Source: Fimbriimonadia bacterium (lineage in GTDB: Bacteria > Armatimonadota > Fimbriimonadia > Fimbriimonadales > JABRVX01). Taken from it: DNA of 46,687 bases. The translations under genes were made by a program, and so were the position numbers. The notes under the pieces are model-generated. The model ran no database searches. It was not told the DNA's origin and saw only the letters and a program-made list of their open reading frames with translations. Location of the stretch: the NCBI GenBank assembly GCA_039961735.1, contig JABRVX010000036.1, forward strand, positions 1 to 46,687. Reading direction: 5' to 3'. The number at the start of each line of letters is the position of its first letter. Position 1 is the first letter of the stretch. Shown in pieces: positions 41,968 through 46,687 of the stretch.

Positions 41968-43808
41968 CGCTCGAGCAGTACGCCGAGGCGAAAGGGCTGC
42001 CGCAGGAGTTCCTGTGCAAGATCGGTCTCTGCACCGCGAGGCACCAGAAGCAGCCCGCCGTCGAGATGCCCTACACGGATGAGGAGGGGACGGTCGTCGC
42101 TAAACGGTACAGGACCTCTCTCGAACGCGGAGAGGACATCGACAACCGGTTTCGGTGGCGGCGGGGAGACAAGCCGCGCCTGTATGGACTTGGCCGACTG
42201 GAGACAGCTCGACAGGCGGGCTTTATTGTCTTGGTCGAAGGCGAAAGCGACTGCCACACGCTGTGGTTCGCAGGGTTACCGGCTCTCGGTGTTCCAGGCG
42301 CAACGATGTGGCGCGACGAGTGGGCGACGTGCTTCGGCGGAATCCGAAAGGTGTATCTCGTTGTCGAGCCGGACGAGGGTGGCCACAAACTCCGTGCTGA
42401 CGTATCGGCTTCGGCACTCAGAGACCGCCTGTACCTGGTTCACCTGCCAGGCTGCAAGGACCCATCAGAGCTCCATCTCGCCGACCCGCAGGGCTTCCGT
42501 GAGAGGTTCCGCGTCGTGCTTGAGCAGGCAACGCCACTCCGGCACGAGCTAGAGGCGGAAGCGAAGTCGCACTGGGAGGCTGCGTGGGAGCAGTGCCAGC
42601 TTCTGGCTGCGCACCCAGACATCCTTGAGCGCTTCGCCCAGGATCTCAAGGCATCAGGTTTCGCAGGCGACACGAACGTGGCAAAACTGCTCTTCCTCGT
42701 GCTCATCACGCGACTGCTTGACCGACCCGTCTCGGCGGCGATCAAGGGCCCTAGTTCAGCCGGCAAGAGCTTCGTCATCGAACAGGTTCTCAAGTTCTTC
42801 CCCACCAGCACTCACTACACACTCACCGCGATGTCTGAGAGAGCGCTTGCGTACTCCAAGGAGCCATTGGCGCACCGCTTCCTGGTGATCATCGAGGCGA
42901 CGGGCATGTCCGGTGACATGCAGAGCTACCTAGTGCGCTCCCTACTCAGCGAAGGCCGTCTTCGCTATGAAACGGTTGAGAAGACAGGCAAAGGACTCCA
43001 GCCTCGCGTCATCGAGCGGGAGGGCCCAACCGGCTTGATCGTCACCACGACGGCCGTGAAGTTGCATCCGGAGAACGAGACACGGTTCTTCTCCTTAACC
43101 GTGACCGACACGACCGAGCAGACCCGGCTGGTGTTGCTTGCACAAGCGCAGGAACCTGGGAGCGCGATCGTGGATCACGCACCTTGGCATGCTCTTCAGG
43201 AGTGGTTGGACAGCGCCGAACGCACGGCGATCATCCCGTACGCCAGCGCAATAGCGCGTCTCCTACCAACACATGCAGTTCGCCTGCGAAGGGACTTCCC
43301 GGCTCTGCTGAGCCTTATCCGAGCACATGCGTTGTTGCACCAAGCAGGTCGAGAGAAGGACACACAGGGCGCGGTCATCGCGGCGCTCAGTGACTACGAC
43401 ATGGTACGAGCGCTAGTCAAGGAGGCCTTCTCAGAGGGCATAGAGGCGGCCGTTCCCAAGGCCGTGCGGGAGACGGTAGAGGCGCTAGAGGAACTGACGG
43501 ACGAGGAGGGTGGTGCAGAGGGGACAGTGAGTGTGTCACGCCTAGCCCAGCATCTCGGCCTCGACAAGACCACAGTCAGCCGCCGCGTCAAGAGGGCCAC
43601 CGACCTCGGTTTCGTGGTGAACGATGAGGAGCAGAAGGGGAAGCCGGCAAAGCTGCATCCTGCGGAGCCGATGCCCGCCGACCGCGATGTCCTGCCAACG
43701 GCAGGCGAGGTCGAGGAGGAGTGTTGCACTGTTGCATGGAACACCAGGCGGTTATCCCTGCCGATTGCCATGCAACAGTGCAACACCCCTCGCCGGGCCC
43801 CGACGTAG
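41946..43808 (+). CDS. Toprim/P-loop ATPase primase-helicase-like protein (C-terminal part of split gene)
   Basis: A 620-aa frame from GTG 41946 with no Shine-Dalgarno sequence. N-terminal residues LTLEQYAEAKGLPQEFL lead into a Toprim-like domain (FIVLVEGESDCHTLW, LYLVVEPDEGG-like strand) of the kind found in primases. A P-loop ATPase domain follows (IKGPSSAGKSFVIEQVL, and LVIIEATGMSGD as a Walker B-like strand), then a C-terminal winged helix (VSVSRLAQHLGLDKTTVSRRVKRATDLGFV). This suits replication initiation of the element. It overlaps the preceding frame by 22 nt, and a -1 shift at the ACCCCCTT run would fuse the two. An inverted repeat lies across its 3' end. Confidence 0.85.
   Translation: MQHPLGLTLEQYAEAKGLPQEFLCKIGLCTARHQKQPAVEMPYTDEEGTVVAKRYRTSLERGEDIDNRFRWRRGDKPRLYGLGRLETARQAGFIVLVEGESDCHTLWFAGLPALGVPGATMWRDEWATCFGGIRKVYLVVEPDEGGHKLRADVSASALRDRLYLVHLPGCKDPSELHLADPQGFRERFRVVLEQATPLRHELEAEAKSHWEAAWEQCQLLAAHPDILERFAQDLKASGFAGDTNVAKLLFLVLITRLLDRPVSAAIKGPSSAGKSFVIEQVLKFFPTSTHYTLTAMSERALAYSKEPLAHRFLVIIEATGMSGDMQSYLVRSLLSEGRLRYETVEKTGKGLQPRVIEREGPTGLIVTTTAVKLHPENETRFFSLTVTDTTEQTRLVLLAQAQEPGSAIVDHAPWHALQEWLDSAERTAIIPYASAIARLLPTHAVRLRRDFPALLSLIRAHALLHQAGREKDTQGAVIAALSDYDMVRALVKEAFSEGIEAAVPKAVRETVEALEELTDEEGGAEGTVSVSRLAQHLGLDKTTVSRRVKRATDLGFVVNDEEQKGKPAKLHPAEPMPADRDVLPTAGEVEEECCTVAWNTRRLSLPIAMQQCNTPRRAPT
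43721..43786. repeat. Perfect 19-bp inverted repeat at the end of the primase-like gene
   Basis: GTGTTGCACTGTTGCATGG (43721-43739) is the exact reverse complement of 43768-43786, with a 28-nt spacer. The right arm shares its sequence with the GCAAC repeat at 41940-41957. It lies inside the last codons of the primase gene and at the start of the next frame, so it could be a replication origin or operator, or an RNA stem-loop. Confidence 0.8.
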
Positions 43809-44029
43809 GGAAGCCGAAACCCTACATCACAGAGAATGGCGAGCTAAGGATCCCCTTCACTTCGGACCGCAGGTACTGGTGGTGGGCGGGTGGTCAGAGC
43901 GTTCGGGAGACGCTGGTGGAGCTGGGTGCCTCCCCCGAGGTCTGGCGGAACTACACCTCCGACCCCTATCCCGAATCGCTGAACGGGCACGATGCAAAGC
44001 AAGGTGGCAAGAATGGCAGAGACGACTGA
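43736..44029 (+). CDS. Small conserved protein of the element, unknown function
   Basis: 97 aa from ATG 43736, or 102 aa from GTG 43721, both close behind a GAGGAGGA site; the start is uncertain. The core reads KPYITENGELRIPFTSDRRYWWW then SVRETLVELGASPEVWRNY. I have seen small proteins of this pattern (LRIPFxSDxRYxWW...TLxxLGA) next to primase genes in mobile elements, but they have no known role. It overlaps the primase 3' end and its ParB-methyltransferase neighbour. Confidence 0.7.
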   Translation: MEHQAVIPADCHATVQHPSPGPDVGKPKPYITENGELRIPFTSDRRYWWWAGGQSVRETLVELGASPEVWRNYTSDPYPESLNGHDAKQGGKNGRDD

Positions 44030-45326
44030 AGCACCCGGATGCCGGGTCATCAACGACAAGCTGGAGATGGTAGCGGTTGCTGACCTGAAGCTTCATCCGC
44101 GCAATCCACGCCGGGGCGACGTGGGGGCCATTCAGGAGAGCATCGAGGAGAACGGCTTCTACGGCGCCGTCGTGGCGCAGCGCTCAACCGCCTACGTGCT
44201 TGCGGGCAACCACAGGCTGAAGGCAGCGATCGAGGCAGGCATGGAACACGTGCCCGTGTTCTGGGTGGATGTTGACGACGACAGGGCGCTTCGCATCCTC
44301 CTAGCCGACAACAGAACGAACGACTTAGCGGGCTACGACGACGAGACGCTGGCCAGGCTCCTCAAGGAACTGCAGGAGGGCGAGATCGGCTTTTTGGGAA
44401 CCGGGTACGACACTAATGCTCTCGACGAGTTGCTCAAGGAGTTGGGCGAGCCCGATCTGCCATTGAAGGAAGACCCGGGCGCAGAGCTCGCCAAGGCGGA
44501 GGAACTTCAAATCAAGTGGAAGACGGAGCGAGGCCAGTTGTGGCTCATCGGGGAGCACCGACTGCTATGTGGCGACTCGACGAACGAGGGCGATGTCCGA
44601 AGGCTGATGGACGGAAAGCGCGCCCAGTTGTTTGCGACCGACCCACCGTATTTGGTGGACTACGACGGCACCAACCATCCCTCCAGCTGGGAAGACAAGA
44701 AGCTGGTGAAAGCCGGGAGGAAGAAGGACAAGAACAAGGACTGGTCGGACAGCTATGGCAAGACCTGGGATGATGCGACCCAGGGCGAAGGGCTCTACGA
44801 CGGCTTTGTCAGGGTAGCCGTGGAGCTAGCGATCGACGACAACGCTGCCTGGTACTGCTGGCATGCTCAGCGCAACCAGGCGATGCTGGAGAGGGTCTGG
44901 CTTCGGCACGGCGCCTTCTGGCACCAGACCATTGTGTGGGTCAAGACCTGCCCCGTCCTCGGCTACTCCTATTACATGAACAAGTCTGAAAGCTGCGCAT
45001 TCGGATGGGTGCGAGGGCATGAGCCTCCCCGCGTAGCAAGCGACTTCCCGCCGAACGTCTGGGAGTTCCCGAATCGCGGCGAGGGCCACGACGACGTCGA
45101 GCACCCGACCGTCAAGCCGGCGGGCGTGTTTACGATCCCGATGCTTCAGCATACCAAGCCCGGCGATCTGTGCTACGAGCCGTTCGCAGGCAGCGGGACC
45201 CAGCTTGTCGCGGCAGAGCAGCTTGGGAGGGTGTGCTGCGCGATGGAGATCGAGCCGAAGTACGTCGCCGTGGCGCTAGAGAGGCTCTCAGGTATGGGTC
45301 TAGACCCGAAGCTGGCAGGACCCTAG
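44013..45326 (+). CDS. ParB-like domain fused to a beta-class DNA methyltransferase
   Basis: ATG 44013 follows AAGGTGG and is preferred over ATG 43992. The 437-aa protein begins with a ParB/Srx-fold domain (about 20-130) holding AGNHRLKAA (GNHR at 65-68). The C-terminal half is an N4/N6 amino-methyltransferase with motif IV DPPY (210-213) before motif I FAGSGT (391-396), the beta-class order. HPTVKPAGVFTIPML is a typical pre-motif segment. The substrate base is unknown (adenine N6 or cytosine N4). ParB-methyltransferase fusions are common in phages. No restriction endonuclease is nearby, so this is probably an orphan methylase that protects or marks the element DNA. Confidence 0.92.
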   Translation: MAETTEAPGCRVINDKLEMVAVADLKLHPRNPRRGDVGAIQESIEENGFYGAVVAQRSTAYVLAGNHRLKAAIEAGMEHVPVFWVDVDDDRALRILLADNRTNDLAGYDDETLARLLKELQEGEIGFLGTGYDTNALDELLKELGEPDLPLKEDPGAELAKAEELQIKWKTERGQLWLIGEHRLLCGDSTNEGDVRRLMDGKRAQLFATDPPYLVDYDGTNHPSSWEDKKLVKAGRKKDKNKDWSDSYGKTWDDATQGEGLYDGFVRVAVELAIDDNAAWYCWHAQRNQAMLERVWLRHGAFWHQTIVWVKTCPVLGYSYYMNKSESCAFGWVRGHEPPRVASDFPPNVWEFPNRGEGHDDVEHPTVKPAGVFTIPMLQHTKPGDLCYEPFAGSGTQLVAAEQLGRVCCAMEIEPKYVAVALERLSGMGLDPKLAGP

Positions 45327-45338
45327 AGGTGCATTGAA

Positions 45339-45737
45339 ATGCGCGAGAATGCACAGCAGAGGGGCAGGAAGGGCGACGCCGAGATGATCGCCGCCCTCGC
45401 GATCGGCAGGACCGCGCGCGATGCCGCCGCTCTTGCCAGCGTGAATGAAGCCACCGTGCATCGGCGTATGAAGGACCCGGAGTTCATGCGGCAAGTGTCG
45501 GACTTGCGCGACCAGATGTTCCGGGAGACTGCCGGCTCGCTCGCACGATCTACGGGCGCAGCAGTCGTCACCTTGGTCGGTCTCATGAAGGACGGCACTC
45601 CCAACGTGAAGCTTGGGGCGGCACGCACGATCCTCGAGTACTCCACACGCTTTGCCGAGACGCTAGAGCTCGCAGAGCGGATCGCAAGCGTCGAGGAGCG
45701 GCTTGCGGCGCGAGGTGATCGGAATGGTAAGGGCTAG
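45339..45737 (+). CDS. Terminase-small-subunit-like helix-turn-helix protein
   Basis: A 132-aa helical protein. The N-terminal part GRTARDAAALASVNEATVHRRMKDPEFMRQV is a helix-turn-helix like those in phage terminase small subunits and in Hin-type DNA-binding domains. The rest (TGAAVVTLVGLMKDGTPNVKLGAARTILEYS) is a helical hairpin typical of terminase small subunit-like proteins, ending in a coiled coil (LELAERIASVEERLAA). AGAGGTG precedes the ATG. If it is a terminase subunit, the large subunit should lie beyond the window edge. Confidence 0.75.
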   Translation: MRENAQQRGRKGDAEMIAALAIGRTARDAAALASVNEATVHRRMKDPEFMRQVSDLRDQMFRETAGSLARSTGAAVVTLVGLMKDGTPNVKLGAARTILEYSTRFAETLELAERIASVEERLAARGDRNGKG

Positions 45738-46386
45738 CTCTGCGCTGAAGAAGAGGCTTGAGGGTCTGGAGCAGCGGCTGCCCGCACCGAGAGTCGAGAA
45801 GCCGCAGCCTATGCATCCTACGTATGCTGCGCACCTCTTCGCCGCGACGGCCTGCATGAGGCCGTGGGGTGACTTCGACGACCCGACTCCATGCAATCGC
45901 TGCAGCTATCCCGATGAGCGGGCGGCGTGCGTCGCGTTCTGGAGCGGATATCACGTCAACCCGGTGGGTGAGAGGACCGGACCCGCAACCGACCGAGCCA
46001 CGGCAGAGCGCATGGCGGACCTCGCATGGGACCTGCTCCCGGAGGTAGCCGAGGCGCATCATCCCCTCAGCGAGCACCGCGAGTCGTACCTCGCAACGCA
46101 CTGGGGCGATTGCCCTCGAGACGACGAGTACATCCGCCACTCGTGGCTCACCTCCTACGGCGAGCGCGGACTAGCGAATGTGCTGAGCGAGGCGATCACC
46201 TGCAGGCTCGAGAAGAGGCCTGTAGCGGATCCCAGGCTCGATGAGCTCACCCATCTGGTGATGATGGTGATGGGGCCGATCAGCCTCGGCGGCTACAAGG
46301 GCCTCGCTGAGCGATGGGGACTTGCTAACCCAGAGCCAACCGATATACACAGACCGAGGCCCTCGGAGGAGCATGCGACGGAGTGA
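45724..46386 (+). CDS. Hypothetical protein of the element with a CxxC motif
   Basis: ATG 45724 follows GAGGTGA and gives 220 aa; it overlaps the previous gene by 14 nt. After a helical N-terminus (SSALKKRLEGLEQRLPAP), residues of about 60-80 hold PCNRCSYPDERAACVAFW, a possible zinc or structural Cys set. The middle and end are helix-rich (LADLAW-type segments, LAERWGLANPEPTDIH). No family is recognised. It is followed by a hairpin. Confidence 0.72.
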   Translation: MVRASSALKKRLEGLEQRLPAPRVEKPQPMHPTYAAHLFAATACMRPWGDFDDPTPCNRCSYPDERAACVAFWSGYHVNPVGERTGPATDRATAERMADLAWDLLPEVAEAHHPLSEHRESYLATHWGDCPRDDEYIRHSWLTSYGERGLANVLSEAITCRLEKRPVADPRLDELTHLVMMVMGPISLGGYKGLAERWGLANPEPTDIHRPRPSEEHATE

Positions 46387-46393
46387 CCTGCGC

Positions 46394-46425
46394 TTGGTCA
46401 CGATAATGGACGTTCCCGTGACCAA
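46394..46425 (+). terminator. Inverted repeat downstream of the CxxC protein gene
   Basis: TTGGTCACG (46394-46402) and its complement at 46417-46425 form 9-bp arms around a 14-nt loop, directly after the stop codon and 25 nt before the next start. It could be a weak terminator or an operator for the next gene. Confidence 0.45.
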
Positions 46426-46449
46426 AGGGGTTGTGCCAAGGAGGCAGCA

Positions 46450-46687
46450 ATGGTCCGTTTGAGCAAGGAACTGGTTCGGCGCGTTCAAGCGATCGAGTCC
46501 AAGATGCCCACGCCTATGACCGTCGTCCTGACACCCACTCAGAGGCAGAACATAGAGGCGACTATTGGGCTGGCAGTGTGGGACAACCTCTCTCGCGGCT
46601 TGCTCCAGGTTGCCGTTCTCGACGGCGAGAGAGGTTGTCCCACACTGCCAGCCCAATAGTCGCCTCTATGTTCTGCCTCTGAGTGGG
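46450..46687 (+). CDS. Truncated hypothetical protein at contig end
   Basis: ATG 46450 follows AAGGAGG. The first ~45 residues (SKELVRRVQAIESKMPTPMTV, then TPTQRQNIEATIGLAVW) look like a genuine small helical protein of the element. From about residue 48 onward the reading enters the fold-back copy of upstream DNA, so the stop at 46659 is probably artificial and the true C-terminus is not in this window. Confidence 0.5.
46534..46687. repeat. 63-bp perfect inverted repeat reaching the end of the window
   Basis: 46534-46596 and 46625-46687 are exact reverse complements with a 28-nt loop, and the second arm runs to the last base. The first arm reads as normal protein code. A long perfect hairpin ending exactly at the sequence end is the classic form of an assembly or library fold-back artefact, not a biological element. 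Confidence 0.85.

Larger units (their letters stand above)
38746..46687. mobile_element. Integrative element at tRNA-His, left part only
   Basis: The gene order is tRNA-His, integrase, hypothetical protein, divergent HTH/excisionase-like gene, primase-like genes, a small conserved gene, a ParB-methyltransferase fusion and a terminase-small-subunit-like gene. That is the usual set of a tRNA-integrated phage-like or satellite element. The left boundary should be the tRNA 3' end, about 38800-38821. The right boundary and the direct repeat copy are beyond the window. No portal, capsid or tail gene is seen, so whether it is a prophage, satellite or ICE stays open. Confidence 0.8.

Overview
The window looks like the end of a bacterial chromosomal contig of roughly 60% G+C. 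It comes from an aerobic, didermic heterotroph. It encodes an alternative complex III linked to an A2-type caa3 oxidase, a PEP-CTERM-tagged secreted protein, an outer-membrane porin, Tat-exported redox enzymes, and DUF2089/DUF4097 and VanW proteins. This mix would suit Armatimonadota or a neighbouring phylum, but that is an inference from gene content; no rRNA or phylogenetic marker was compared.

Layout. 1-5.1 kb (+): a CopA-type Cu(I) ATPase, a secreted C39-like PEP-CTERM protein and a conserved secreted protein of unknown role. 5.1-5.5 kb: an intergenic cluster of 22-bp dispersed repeats. 5.5-20.3 kb (-): one long respiratory gene cluster in the order ctaA-ctaB fusion, actA-B-C-D-E-F, a small single-span membrane protein, sco, ctaC-D-E-F. 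It covers heme A synthesis, quinol oxidation (alternative complex III), copper delivery and oxygen reduction. Many of its genes overlap by 4 nt (ATGA). CopA beside it may belong to copper handling for the oxidase. 20.5-33.2 kb: a housekeeping/accessory mixture: alpha-L-fucosidase, a methyltransferase with a 31-residue ORF in front of it, a conserved protein of unknown role, a VanW protein, cysS-cysE, a DUF2089-DUF4097 pair behind a near-consensus promoter, threonine dehydrogenase, and two uncharacterised proteins. 33.5-38.1 kb (+): a porin, a four-cluster ferredoxin and a Tat-exported molybdopterin oxidoreductase, with no membrane anchor gene.

38.7 kb to the end: a tRNA-His(GTG) gene followed by a tyrosine integrase, so an integrative element appears to sit at the tRNA 3' end. 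Its visible genes are a hypothetical protein, the integrase, an excisionase-like HTH protein, a primase-like pair that seems to be one protein split by a -1 shift, a small conserved protein, a ParB-methyltransferase fusion, a terminase-small-subunit-like HTH protein and two unknowns. The distal end of the element is not in the window. The last 63 nt are a perfect inverted copy of sequence 28 nt upstream, which is probably an assembly fold-back at a contig end.

The most unusual points are: the split primase whose zinc-ribbon cysteines are missing, with GCAAC-type repeats at both ends of its Toprim/ATPase part; the anchor-less porin/ferredoxin/molybdoenzyme operon whose catalytic subunit has Ser at one predicted Fe-S ligand position; the ctaA-ctaB fusion; a possible small RNA at 24.4 kb behind a perfect extended -10 box; and the 31-residue ORF ahead of the methyltransferase. 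All functional statements come from motif reading and family knowledge; no database search was run.
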